Assembly (NCBI GenBank): GCA_900544555.1
Contig: UQWD01000016.1
Coordinates: forward strand, 1 to 48,897
Length of the DNA stretch: 48,897 bases
From: an uncultured Eubacteriales bacterium
GTDB taxonomy: Bacteria; Bacillota; Clostridia; Christensenellales; CAG-138
Direction: 5' to 3'
Positions within the stretch are counted from its first letter, which is position 1; each line of letters opens with the position of its first letter. Below, piece after piece: positions 25,729 to 33,795 of this stretch. Position numbers and translations under genes: made by a program. The notes below the pieces were generated by a model that saw only the letters and a program-made list of their open reading frames with translations, was not told where the DNA came from and ran no database searches.

Positions 25729-26358
25729 ATGAGAAAATATCTAAAGCTTTTAAGCCTGTTTATTGTCGCAATGGTCATTTTTACGGGGTGCGTACAAGAT
25801 AACCCGACCTCTACCCCAAGCGCAAATCCTCAGTCAACGCCCCAGCCTCCGCAGCAAACGCCTGTTCCTTCACCGTCCAATTATAAAACAGGGGATACCG
25901 CGAAGGTTGGCGATTGGGAGATTACGGTTAAATCCTTTGAGGCTAAGGAATATTTTGAAGATCCATCGGATCCGAAAAATGAGAAAAAGTTTGTTCTGCC
26001 TACCCTCGATTATTTTTTCCTCGTACATGTCGAAGTAAAAAATAACGGCACGGTAAAGAAAGCTTTCTGTTCGCCGACCGATGAGTTGAGGCTGAACATC
26101 TATTATGATGAGTTTAACTCTTTCCTTCCTATTCCTGATTTAGATGAGAGCGTTGAAGGCAACTTATATAATGTGGAAATCGAGCCTGCATCAACTAAAG
26201 ACGGCTTTATAGCGTTCTCAATGCTAGAAGGAGTTGCAACGTCCGGCAAACTGAAGCTGCAGTTGAATATAGGTACGGCAACGCTCGGTATTTTCGATGC
26301 TAGTGAATTTACCTGGACTACTCCCGAACCTGAACCTACGGCTACCCCTGGTAAGTAA
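25729..26358 (+). CDS. Lipoprotein with DUF4352-like domain
   Basis: About 209 aa from the ATG at 25729 (GGAGG five bases upstream; the open frame extends to 25621 but without support). The signal peptide ends in a lipobox (VIFTGC). A Ser/Thr/Pro/Gln-rich linker (residues ~25-50) leads to a beta-sandwich domain of the DUF4352 type: YKTGDTAKVGDWEITVKSFEAK ... FFLVHVEVKNNGTVKKAF ... STKDGFIAFSMLEGV. A short Pro/Thr tail (EPEPTATPGK) ends the protein. It is anchored to the outer face of the membrane; the family has no settled function. Monocistronic, with a near-consensus promoter. Confidence 0.8.
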   Translation: MRKYLKLLSLFIVAMVIFTGCVQDNPTSTPSANPQSTPQPPQQTPVPSPSNYKTGDTAKVGDWEITVKSFEAKEYFEDPSDPKNEKKFVLPTLDYFFLVHVEVKNNGTVKKAFCSPTDELRLNIYYDEFNSFLPIPDLDESVEGNLYNVEIEPASTKDGFIAFSMLEGVATSGKLKLQLNIGTATLGIFDASEFTWTTPEPEPTATPGK

Positions 26359-26442
26359 AGAAAAGACGGTAATGCTTGTTGCCGGATTCTCAGATTTAAC
26401 TAATCTATTTGGTTAAACGTGTTGCTTATAAACCATGACGTA

Positions 26443-26479
26443 AAAGAATATTGCGGGGTCTTACCCCGCAATATTCTTT
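26443..26479. terminator. Bidirectional terminator between lipoprotein and DUF1294 genes
   Basis: A perfect 17-bp stem (26443-26459 with 26463-26479) with a CTT triloop. The outer stem pairs are A-T and followed by T-rich sequence on both strands. Its geometry matches the lysC-dapA hairpin. Confidence 0.75.
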
Positions 26480-26535
26480 GTTGATCAATGCTTTGAGTTT
26501 AATTGCTTGTATATGCTTTTTCAAAGCTAATACTG

Positions 26536-26814
26536 TTAAACATAATGACTAATCAACAGGATAGTAATTATGTTTAGCAACAAAAGCGCGGGTATGCCAA
26601 TGAGAAAGGACACATGCCTTGTTTTATGCCGAAAGGCAAACATGCCGGCCAAGACTCCCAACGCACCGCCGAATGCGGCTATTAAGAAAAATGTCCGTTC
26701 ACATATACGCCATCGCTTTTTTTGCGCTTTACGCTTATCCGCCAGCACCATGAAAAACCCAATCAGGCACGCGGCAGGCAGATAAAAGGGTAAAAGCTGA
26801 ATTAAAGTGTTCAT
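26536..26814 (-). CDS. DUF1294 small membrane protein
   Basis: 92 aa with three hydrophobic segments (about 8-25, 42-62, 70-88) and the family core MVLADKRKAQKKRWRICERT followed by GGALGVLAGMFAFRHKTRH. Proteins of this family (YsdA in Bacillus) are widespread and uncharacterised. AGGAG precedes the ATG. It faces the lipoprotein gene across a shared terminator. Confidence 0.85.
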   Translation of the reverse strand: MNTLIQLLPFYLPAACLIGFFMVLADKRKAQKKRWRICERTFFLIAAFGGALGVLAGMFAFRHKTRHVSFLIGIPALLLLNIITILLISHYV

Positions 26815-27501
26815 TGCCTATCTCCTATCCTGTTACCGCGTAATCAGTGCAGTAAGCGACAATCCGCCTTGGGAACATTCAAAGATTCCAAAAACCAACC
26901 AACACGCCGTAGTATAATACGATATTCATAAAGCCGAGCGGTCACTCATAAAAATTGTCTTGTGAAATTACCGCAGCATCAACATTCTATGACAGATAAA
27001 AATGCATTGTCAAGTAGACTAAACAATCTATCAACTTTATTTCAACCGAAATATAAATCTTAAATTTTCATCCGAGACGCCGCTTTGCCTCTAAGAATTT
27101 TATATTAAATGAGAAAATTAGAATTTGATCACCAAAGGAGAGCCGAGCAAGCTATAATGCTTGAAAAGTCGCGTGCGTACTACCAGACGCAGCAGGGTTG
27201 ATTCAGGTGCAAGTTTAGAGCAGACCTATACCGGCTTGCGTTTAAGCATAAATACATGAACCTCTGAGCCTTTCCTTTATTAAAGGCTGGTTAAGCTTAT
27301 GACGCACACAAGGCGGGAGAGCCGATTAAGGCTTTCCCGCCAGTAGTACTATCTTGTCTCTGTAAACATTGAATGTTGGATATACCTGTACCTGTGGCTT
27401 AAAATAGTATTGCACCAGTCGGAACAATTGAAACTCCGTCATAACTGCCTCGATCATCATTTCTCACACGGCTATTCCCTATTCCGCTAGATACATCAAT
27501 C
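26815..27501. other. Long intergenic region downstream of the holin gene
   Basis: About 690 bp without a supported gene. It contains a 12-bp GC-rich hairpin (27312-27323 with 27330-27341) without T-runs, which may end the holin transcript. A 30-codon frame at 27109-27201 lacks a ribosome site. The region looks like decayed sequence around the lysis genes. Confidence 0.4.
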
Positions 27502-27921
27502 TTATCCCGCGTCAACGTCATCCTCTGCCTCAGAGCCAATCTGCCCAAGCATTTTTTTGAGTACGTTCGGCAAGGGCAGCCCCATCTCCGACGCATTTTC
27601 CAATATGCTCAGGCCTTCGTTTGCGATATAATACATACATACCGCCGTTCTAACCGCCTCGTTTGTTGCCGGAATTATTCGGTCTATAAGGGCGCCAACC
27701 GCTACAATCATGAAGATAACTACCTTTTTCAGCAAGCCCTTAAAGCCTGCTTCGCTCGTAAGCTCATGCCGAATTCCAGCGCTGATTACACCCGTAACAT
27801 AATCAATGCTCACCATTGCCACAAGAACAATGATAATGGGATCCCAAGCTCCCCAAATGAAGGCGGCCGCTGCGCCTATTGCCGCGAACGCACCCTTAAT
27901 CCAGTTTACTACATTCTCCAT
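27502..27921 (-). CDS. Phage holin (TcdE-like family)
   Basis: 139 aa. Three predicted transmembrane helices lie at about 10-30, 31-55 and 65-85 (AWDPIIIVLVAMVSIDYVTG ... KKVVIFMIVAVGALIDRI), followed by an amphipathic and a charged tail (GSEAEDDVDAG). This is the phage holin family that includes toxin-secretion holins such as TcdE of C. difficile: it oligomerises to make membrane pores that release endolysin or other proteins. AGGAGGAAAATAAA precedes the ATG. The endolysin-like gene lies 221 bp upstream on the same strand. No capsid, tail, integrase or toxin gene is nearby. Confidence 0.85.
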   Translation of the reverse strand: MENVVNWIKGAFAAIGAAAAFIWGAWDPIIIVLVAMVSIDYVTGVISAGIRHELTSEAGFKGLLKKVVIFMIVAVGALIDRIIPATNEAVRTAVCMYYIANEGLSILENASEMGLPLPNVLKKMLGQIGSEAEDDVDAG

Positions 27922-28142
27922 TTTATTTTCCTCCTAATTCTTTATTCTTTAGCATTCTGTTCGCTCCAACCGATTCCATACGCTTATATCGTTCCGCCGC
28001 TTACGTTCAAAACTTGATACACGCCGGTAAGTTTAAGCCTATTTTTATAGGTAGCAACTAACCGGATACAAGCTTTTACATAATGCGTTGTTCATGATAC
28101 TCTTGCATCCTGCTCACGACTCGCATCATCGACCGCTCATCC

Positions 28143-28400
28143 TCATCTTTTAACGGTTCCCTTAAACTGTTTACCGTTCGCAACGATAGTTACGGTCATG
28201 CTGTCGGGCAATACCTCGCCGACGTTAATTAAGCTTTTATGCGCCTCTAGAAACGCCAGAAAAGCCTTATGCGTATTATCGCCGTATTTACCGTCAACGC
28301 CCCTGGGATTATAGCCCGCCTCATCCAGCATATCCTGAAGCTTTTTTACCTTCGTACCCGTCTGCATCGGCCGCACATTCTTAAATACATAGCCCGCCAT
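28143..28400 (-). CDS. Predicted internal translation product: free cell-wall-binding subunit of the endolysin
   Basis: Codon 216 of the endolysin is an ATG (28398-28400) preceded by AGGAGG (28409-28414) with an 8-nt spacer, as good as the main start. The site is created by the Glu-Glu-Glu codons of the linker, exactly at the domain boundary. The 85-aa product would be the peptidoglycan-binding domain alone. Several phage endolysins (Lys170, CD27L, CTP1L) make such a second product, which assembles with the full-length enzyme. Prediction from sequence only. Confidence 0.55.
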   Translation of the reverse strand: MAGYVFKNVRPMQTGTKVKKLQDMLDEAGYNPRGVDGKYGDNTHKAFLAFLEAHKSLINVGEVLPDSMTVTIVANGKQFKGTVKR

Positions 28401-29045
28401 TTCATTTTCCTCCTCATTATTATTGTTATTGTTGTTGTTCTGTTCACCGGGCTTCCAGTTATCGCCCGCGTCATACGTAAAGTATTTATCCATCATGCCC
28501 CACCAGCGCCAAGGCCTGTCTTGGAGCTTTGTTATAACCAGCCCGTAATCCTTGCCGCGGCACTCGATCACGTACCAGTTCAAACGGCCGGAACCATACC
28601 TATACAGAAGAAAACCCACATGATTGATCTCGGACGCGGACGGGCCGATGAACACCGCCGCTCCAGGCTTCTGCGGTAAACCGGTCAGGTTTGCATCCGG
28701 CGCTGACGAGGATTTTTGGCCGCACCAGTTCGCGTAATTGTTACGGGCCTTGGTATCGATGCTCTCCCCGGTTTCCTGCTTGTAATATGCTTCCGCCAGT
28801 GCGTTGCAGTCGAACACCCTGCGGTTTAGCCACTTCTTATAGGCGTTGTAGTATTGCCGCCAGTTATCCCCGTAGCTGCTCTTAGCGCGCTGGAGGATGT
28901 ATTCGTCCGTCGCGACGCGCCCATCCCCGCCCATCACATACCCGTATTGGCCCGAGGGCGGCGGGTTCATTGTCTTCTGGCTTGTTATTACGCCATGTGG
29001 ATAGTAGTGATTCAGCATCGCGCTGATTGCTACTTTTTTTGACAT
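28143..29045 (-). CDS. Endolysin: NlpC/P60-like peptidase domain, poly-Asn linker, PG-binding domain
   Basis: 300 aa with no signal peptide. Residues 1-195 are a papain-like (NlpC/P60 or CHAP-type) domain with a plausible triad Cys80 (RRVFDCNALAEAYY), His142 (EINHVGFLLY) and Glu161 (WYVIECRG). A linker of eight Asn and three Glu occupies 203-213. Residues 217-300 form a peptidoglycan_binding_1-like repeat (VRPMQTGTKVKKLQDMLDEA ... GVDGKYGDNTHKAFLAF). The enzyme would cut cell-wall peptides after release through the neighbouring holin. AAGGAGG lies nine bases before the ATG. An internal start at Met216 appears strong (separate entry). The pair is an orphan lysis cassette. Confidence 0.82.
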   Translation of the reverse strand: MSKKVAISAMLNHYYPHGVITSQKTMNPPPSGQYGYVMGGDGRVATDEYILQRAKSSYGDNWRQYYNAYKKWLNRRVFDCNALAEAYYKQETGESIDTKARNNYANWCGQKSSSAPDANLTGLPQKPGAAVFIGPSASEINHVGFLLYRYGSGRLNWYVIECRGKDYGLVITKLQDRPWRWWGMMDKYFTYDAGDNWKPGEQNNNNNNNNEEENEMAGYVFKNVRPMQTGTKVKKLQDMLDEAGYNPRGVDGKYGDNTHKAFLAFLEAHKSLINVGEVLPDSMTVTIVANGKQFKGTVKR

Positions 29046-29170
29046 TTGAATTCCTCCTTACAATTAAAACGGTTTAGACCCTCGGATCGCTGTGCGCCGA
29101 CAATGTCTCTGCACATCAAGTTCTGGCGTTCCAAGCCGTTCTATATAAAATTTATGTATTTGCCTACTGC

Positions 29171-29190
29171 TTTTGTGACATTACACAAAA
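29171..29190. promoter_or_regulatory. Operator-like palindrome upstream of the lysis genes
   Basis: TTTTGTG, six bases, CACAAAA: a perfect 7-bp inverted repeat, 126 bp upstream of the endolysin ATG. The spacing is two bases shorter than the Rex or CRP/FNR operators it resembles. The binding protein is unknown. Confidence 0.4.
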
Positions 29191-29814
29191 TTCTCTCTAT
29201 ATACATAAACATAAGCTTTACAGTATAAATTGCAGGGACGGTTAGCCAGAAAATCGGGCAGTTAAAGAAGAATTGGCAAGTGTAACTATATGAATAAATG
29301 CTTTTCCGAAGCTTACAATATTAAAACAATTTATAGCTCAAAAATGGGTTCAACTACATTTTTACAATGCATTTTAAATCAAGACTTAATATATTTTTTT
29401 GCAATCGAAAACAACCGGCATATTTTGTTACATTTATCGTATTTTGGGGATATATGTATATCTATTCACAGGAGTTGATGCCTATGATTGCGAGTATGCG
29501 GCCGTACCCGGCATGTGCGCAAACGCGGCGCTTTTAGCCGAATCGCTTTGATTTACCGGTGCGGAGCTGAATGCCGGTTGTAGTAGATGTGCGTAAACTA
29601 AGTTACATCATTTACTAATTTGCGTAAGCGGTTGAAAAGGAAAGAGTATATGCGTTCGCTTTCATGAAACAGGCTTGATAAAGTTCATTTTTTACAAGCT
29701 GGCGCAATAATATAGCCATTCACGATTGCTACAAATCCATCAGAGAATGAGGATATTGTCGATCGTGGCTGCAGCACAAATTTATTGGCGCCTCAAGGAT
29801 ATATCATTTCTCCC

Positions 29815-29847
29815 TCTGGCCTCCTGATATGCGGAGGTCAGTTTTTA
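29815..29847 (+). terminator. Orphan intrinsic terminator
   Basis: A 9-bp stem (CTGGCCTCC with GGAGGTCAG, one G-T pair) with an 8-nt loop is followed by TTTTT on the plus strand. No plus-strand gene precedes it within 700 bp, suggesting a small RNA or lost gene. Confidence 0.6.
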
Positions 29848-30044
29848 AATATTTAATAAAAATAGTTAAAAGGCATTTTTTTGCTTGGCGCGATAATCCT
29901 TTTCAATAAACCTTTAACAAGAAAAACGTGTTTGGCGTAAACTAAACGCGCCAAAATTAAGATTGAATCCTGTCATATTTTCTCATATTCTTTGAGGTAA
30001 TTACGAATAATAATAAACAGCTTTGCTGATTAATTGAGTATGAC

Positions 30045-30073
30045 TTGTTTTCATACATTAAATCAAGTACAAT
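30045..30073 (+). promoter_or_regulatory. Promoter of the GntR-family gene
   Basis: TTGTTT (30045-30050), 17 bp, TACAAT (30068-30073). The -35 is flanked by the inverted repeat GTATGA (30038-30043) / TCATAC (30051-30056), which would suit autoregulation by the GntR protein. Confidence 0.45.
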
Positions 30074-30183
30074 GGGTTTAAGTTTTCATCTGTGTCACCG
30101 CTATCGGATTTCGCGCAGGTTGAACATAGCGGTAAACGGCGCCGCACGGCGCGCGCAGTGATAACTAAGCAGGAGGATTATTC

Positions 30184-30831
30184 ATGTTTTTTGATTCCAA
30201 GGATAAGCAATCCTTGACGGCTAAGGTATATCAACATATACGTGATGCGATATTAGATGGCCGTTATCAGAGCGGCGAATTTTTAATTGAAATCAAACTT
30301 GCCGAAGAGCTGGGCGTCAGCCGCACTCCTATACGAGAAGCGATAAAGCAGCTTGAGCTTGAGGATTTAGTGACCGCCATACCAAACAGGGGGGTGATGG
30401 TGCAAGGTATAACGTCCCAGGACGTCGACGATATTTATACTATTCGCTATTTGCTAGAAGGGCAGGCGGCGTTTTGGGCGGCCGAACGTATAGACGAGGG
30501 GCTTTACAATAAGCTTACGGAAACAATAGAGCTGATGGAGCTTTATACCCGAAAAAACGATGCGGTGAATTTAGCCAGGCTTGACGCGGAGTTTCATGAG
30601 ATTATATTTACCGCGAGCCATAGCCGAATACTTAAGCATATTCTTTCATCGCTACATCAAAACGCGAAAAGGCAGCGCCAATCCTCCCTCGCAATCCCGC
30701 GCCGGCCATATAAGTCAATGGAAGAACATAAGGCTATTTACTCCGCTATTGAAAAACGGGAGCCACAAACGGCAAAGGCAGCGATGGAAACGCATATACT
30801 AAACGCCAAGCTGCACAGGACGGATAATTAA
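30184..30831 (+). CDS. GntR-family regulator, FadR subfamily (FCD domain)
   Basis: 215 aa. The N-terminal winged helix (SLTAKVYQHIRDAILDGRYQ ... LAEELGVSRTPIREAIKQLE) ends with the wing IPNRGVMVQG. The C-terminal all-helical FCD domain (about 85-210) has the metal-binding residues Asp/His/His typical of the family (RLDAEFHEIIF; EEHKAIYSAI; METHILNAK). Such regulators release DNA on binding organic acids or amino acids; the ligand is unknown and no metabolic operon follows. AGGAGG lies eight bases before the ATG. Confidence 0.88.
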   Translation: MFFDSKDKQSLTAKVYQHIRDAILDGRYQSGEFLIEIKLAEELGVSRTPIREAIKQLELEDLVTAIPNRGVMVQGITSQDVDDIYTIRYLLEGQAAFWAAERIDEGLYNKLTETIELMELYTRKNDAVNLARLDAEFHEIIFTASHSRILKHILSSLHQNAKRQRQSSLAIPRRPYKSMEEHKAIYSAIEKREPQTAKAAMETHILNAKLHRTDN

Positions 30832-30973
30832 ATATGACGTTTTTTAGCCGGAAGATTTGTCAGTTGGCGGCGTCTGATTGAATAATCAAGGATGTGATGT
30901 CGCGCTCAGTTCACAGCGCTATTTTATACGTGATACTAACTATTGGTAAGATTCTACCTTGAGGTCTGTTGTA

Positions 30974-31828
30974 ATGAAAATAGATAAAGTGCGGCATTTA
31001 TACCGAGATTCTTATAATATCATACGCTGCCCGATTTGCCATGAGAATGTTCAATTGCATGAACCCGCGAGCTTTGTATGCAATCGCGGGCATTGTTTTG
31101 ATTTATCCGGCTGGGGGTATGTTAACCTCATGCAAAACTCAAGAAAGACTTTTTATGACAAACCCTTGTTTGAGAGCAGACGAACCATTTTCAGCAATGG
31201 ATATTTCGTACCGCTCGCCCGCGAAATAACGCGGGTGCTCGGCGGGATAGTAAAAAACGGTGATGCTAACGCAAAATTGGTGGACGTCGGGTGCGGCGAG
31301 GGCTATTACCCGGCGTATATTCAGCATGAATACCCTTTTTGGGATATTTACGCTTTAGATACCGCTAAGGAGGCGATTATAATGGGGGCAAAACAGTATT
31401 TCGGCATAAAGTGGATAATCGGCAACCTTGCAAACCTTCCTTTTAAAGATAGTTGTATGGATATCGTGATGGAAGTTTTCGCTCCGGCCAATTATACGGA
31501 ATTTAAAAGAATAATTAAAGACGATGGTTATATTTTAAAGGTTATTCCAGGCGAAGGCTACCTTAAGGAATTAAGAGAAAGCATTTGTTTTAAAAGCGCG
31601 GAAAAAAGCTATTCAAACCGCAGGGTTATTGAGTATTTTTCGCAGAATTTACGACTATGTGATATAAAGAAAATATGCTATAACAAGCCTGTAACCGATG
31701 ATATAAAGAAGCATTTTCTGAAAATGAGCCCGCTGATGTTTGGCAAGGACGAGCAGATGGTTGATATATCCCATATTGACGTATTTACCTTTGACTTTCA
31801 GATTCTAATCGGCCAAAAAAAGCTTTAA
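30974..31828 (+). CDS. RlmA-like 23S rRNA (guanine-N1)-methyltransferase
   Basis: About 284 aa from the ATG at 30974 (GAGG nine bases upstream; a TTG at 30959 is in frame but overlaps it). An N-terminal zinc ribbon (CPICHENV ... FVCNRGHCFD) and the conserved GYVNLM stretch are followed by a SAM-binding Rossmann domain (KLVDVGCGEGYYPAYI ... YALDTAKEAI ... GNLANLPFKDSCMDIV). This is the layout of RlmA(I)/RlmA(II), which methylate G745 or G748 in helix 35 of 23S rRNA; RlmA(II) is involved in tylosin resistance. Which base is modified cannot be told. It lies alone behind the GntR gene. Confidence 0.85.
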   Translation: MKIDKVRHLYRDSYNIIRCPICHENVQLHEPASFVCNRGHCFDLSGWGYVNLMQNSRKTFYDKPLFESRRTIFSNGYFVPLAREITRVLGGIVKNGDANAKLVDVGCGEGYYPAYIQHEYPFWDIYALDTAKEAIIMGAKQYFGIKWIIGNLANLPFKDSCMDIVMEVFAPANYTEFKRIIKDDGYILKVIPGEGYLKELRESICFKSAEKSYSNRRVIEYFSQNLRLCDIKKICYNKPVTDDIKKHFLKMSPLMFGKDEQMVDISHIDVFTFDFQILIGQKKL

Positions 31829-31903
31829 TAAAGTAACGCGCCCGCCTATGTTCGATATGGTATTCATTATTACATTACGAAGTATAAAAAGGATGCGGAT
31901 AAA

Positions 31904-32110
31904 ATGAGTAAATATCATGCCATATGGGAATACGTACAGAAAAACGGAGGTCAAACACTAAAATTAAATTTTGATGAAATCAAGAACATCTCGGGCATAC
32001 CGATAGATCATTCCTTCTTAAGGTATAAAAAGGAGTCAACCGAATATGGCTATCAAGTCGGGAAAATATCCATTAAAGAGCAGACAGTTATATTCAACAA
32101 GCTAGACTAA
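31904..32110 (+). CDS. Small conserved-looking protein of unknown function
   Basis: 68 aa, soluble, acidic-basic mixed. The pattern KYHAIWEYVQKNG ... LKLNFDEIKNISGIPIDHSF ... YGYQVGKISIKEQTVIFNKL resembles small DUF7662-like proteins of Firmicutes, but I cannot confirm the family. A GGATGCGGA lies upstream of the ATG. It is 75 bp downstream of the methyltransferase and may be co-transcribed. Confidence 0.6.
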   Translation: MSKYHAIWEYVQKNGGQTLKLNFDEIKNISGIPIDHSFLRYKKESTEYGYQVGKISIKEQTVIFNKLD

Positions 32111-32494
32111 TTATCCATACTAATTATAAAGAGTAACAAGTTCAACTGTTGGACGATTTTTGTGGTTTTTGAATACCGAGTTAAATGACGGAACAAGCTT
32201 TTCCGCATATATCTTGGGCGGAACGTTATAGTTTCAGTATGGTGGGAGCAACTCATCGTCATTTTTTAATGTTAAAATGCGGCGCAAGCAAATGGAAAGT
32301 CAAGAAACGATGTTGATTGAAGATATAGGCATAGGTACTGTGTCGCGGTTTTTTTGACATAACGGCTGTTGTAGCTTCAAAGCGCCAAAGCGCGCCAATT
32401 CAAAAGTAAACTAGAAGTGCTCTATCTATGAATACAGCGTATGGAAAATTTCCATACGCTATCTGCTTTTCGCCTTATTAACACGCTTCAGCGT
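32111..32494. other. Intergenic region with a hairpin between convergent genes
   Basis: 384 bp. A 12-bp palindromic hairpin (32436-32447 with 32449-32460) lies just beyond the rubrerythrin stop and is followed by CTGCTTTT on the plus strand, so it may terminate plus-strand transcription. Nothing else seen. Confidence 0.45.
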
Positions 32495-33037
32495 TTAAAA
32501 ATACCGCTTGAGCAGGCCCTCAAAAGCCTTGCCGTGACGCGCTTCATCGCGCGCCATTTCATGAACGGTATCATGAATCGCGTCTAGATTCAACTGCTTC
32601 GCTTTTGTCGCCAAATCGACCTTCCCCTGCGTCGCGCCGTACTCGGCCTGGACGCGCAGCTCAAGGTTTTTCTTGGTAGAATCGGTGACGCAATCGCCAA
32701 GCAACTCCGCGAATTTCGCCGCGTGCTCAGCCTCTTCAAAAGCAATGCGCTTGTATGCCTCGGCGATCTCAGGGTATCCCTCGCGATCCGCCGCTCGGCT
32801 CATGGCCAGATACATGCCTATTTCCGTGCATTCACCGTTAAAGTTCGCGCGTAAATCCTCAATGATGCCCGCGTCAACGCCCTTAGCTACGCCTACCACA
32901 TGCTCGGCAGCCCAGCTCATGGCGTTTTCAATTATTTCAACAAACTTTGATGCGGGCGCCTTGCATTGAGGGCAGGCCGCGGGCGGCTCGTCTCCGATAT
33001 GAACATAACCGCATACCGTACAACGAAACTTTTTCAT
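32495..33037 (-). CDS. Reverse rubrerythrin (N-terminal rubredoxin, C-terminal diiron domain)
   Basis: About 180 aa. The rubredoxin-like iron site comes first (FRCTVCGYVHIG ... PAACPQCKAP), followed by a ferritin-like diiron four-helix bundle (NGECTEIGMYLAMSR ... IAFEEAEHAAKF ... HEMARDEARHGKAF). This order is the reverse of classical rubrerythrin; in clostridia such proteins are NADH-dependent peroxide and oxygen reductases. The true start is the ATG at 33037 with GGAGGAG seven bases upstream; the TTG at 33052 overlaps that site. It lies about 50 bp behind rex in a two-gene operon, so redox sensing and peroxide removal appear linked. Confidence 0.9.
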   Translation of the reverse strand: MKKFRCTVCGYVHIGDEPPAACPQCKAPASKFVEIIENAMSWAAEHVVGVAKGVDAGIIEDLRANFNGECTEIGMYLAMSRAADREGYPEIAEAYKRIAFEEAEHAAKFAELLGDCVTDSTKKNLELRVQAEYGATQGKVDLATKAKQLNLDAIHDTVHEMARDEARHGKAFEGLLKRYF

Positions 33038-33087
33038 TTTAATCTCCTCCAATCATTCATCATATTTATCGTCAGCTAAAGCAGCGT

Positions 33088-33717
33088 TCACTCCGCCGTG
33101 AACTTACCAAGCCGATAGGATAGCACATATATGCTGTCGTTGAGGTGTACGTTTTCAACCGGCACAGGCGCCGCAACATCAACTGGGGCAAAATTCCATA
33201 TTCCCCTGATTCCAGCCCCAACCATCATATCCGCTATATGCTGAGCGGCGCTTCTCCTTGCCGCAATAACGCCAATGGTAATGCCGTTCTCCTTTATATA
33301 AGCGGGCATCCGCGTGATGTCAAAAACCGGTTTTCCAGAAAACTCGGCTCCAATCTTCACTTCACTGCTGTCAAACAGTGCCCGAACCTGAAAGCCGACG
33401 CGTTCAAATCCGTCAAAATTGGCGAGGGCGCGCCCGATATTCCCCGCGCCGGCGATGATAACGCTATGCTTTTGATCCAATGATAGAATATTCGTTATCT
33501 CGCCAAGCAGCGACTTGACGTGATAGCCGTACCCCTGCTGGCCAAACCCGCCGAAACAATTAAAATCTTGACGGATCTGGGATGCGTTTAACCCCATTTG
33601 CTCGGCAAGGGCGCCGGACGATATCCTCTCAATCCCCTGTTCCTCCAGCATCGTAAGATGCCGGTAGTACCTTGGCAGACGCCGGATTACAGCTTCAGAT
33701 ATCCTGCGCGGTTCCAT
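33088..33717 (-). CDS. rex: Redox-sensing transcriptional repressor Rex
   Basis: 209 aa. The winged helix (ISSGALAEQMGLNASQIRQDF ... GFGQQGYGYHV) precedes a Rossmann NAD(H)-binding domain (VIIAGAGNIGRALANF) and a C-terminal domain-swap helix. Rex binds operators when NAD+/NADH is high and releases them when NADH accumulates; in clostridia it controls fermentation and peroxide-detoxification genes. GGAGG is seven bases before the ATG. It has its own promoter in the gap behind the nitroreductase gene and is followed by reverse rubrerythrin. I found no consensus Rex operator near either gene. Confidence 0.94.
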   Translation of the reverse strand: MEPRRISEAVIRRLPRYYRHLTMLEEQGIERISSGALAEQMGLNASQIRQDFNCFGGFGQQGYGYHVKSLLGEITNILSLDQKHSVIIAGAGNIGRALANFDGFERVGFQVRALFDSSEVKIGAEFSGKPVFDITRMPAYIKENGITIGVIAARRSAAQHIADMMVGAGIRGIWNFAPVDVAAPVPVENVHLNDSIYVLSYRLGKFTAE

Positions 33718-33758
33718 TAAACACCTCCATCCATCAGCGAATCCATTATTTCCCGATT

Positions 33759-33787
33759 ATTATATAACGCATCTATGCGAAACACAA
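33759..33787 (-). promoter_or_regulatory. Promoter of the rex-rubrerythrin operon with palindromic spacer
   Basis: -35 TTGTGT (33782-33787), 17-bp spacer, -10 TATAAT (33759-33764). The spacer contains CGCATAGATGCG (33768-33779), a perfect inverted repeat that differs from the Rex consensus. Confidence 0.65.
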
Positions 33788-33795
33788 CGCCAAAA

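Larger units (their letters stand above)
29046..30183. other. 1.1-kb intergenic region between endolysin and GntR genes
   Basis: No supported gene over 60 codons. It holds a 20-bp perfect operator-like palindrome (29171-29190), a 19-codon frame with AGGAG (29478-29537), a good plus-strand terminator (29815-29847) with no obvious gene in front, and the GntR promoter (30045-30073). The stretch is AT-rich and looks like degraded accessory DNA or the site of an unrecognised small RNA. Confidence 0.45.

Noticed and set aside
27109..27201. 30-codon frame followed in the same frame by another 21 codons
   Set aside because: No ribosome site, one stop inside, no recognisable motif; kept only as intergenic comment.
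29290..29478. 62-codon plus-strand frame in the region before the GntR gene
   Set aside because: Very AT-rich, no Shine-Dalgarno, no known family pattern.
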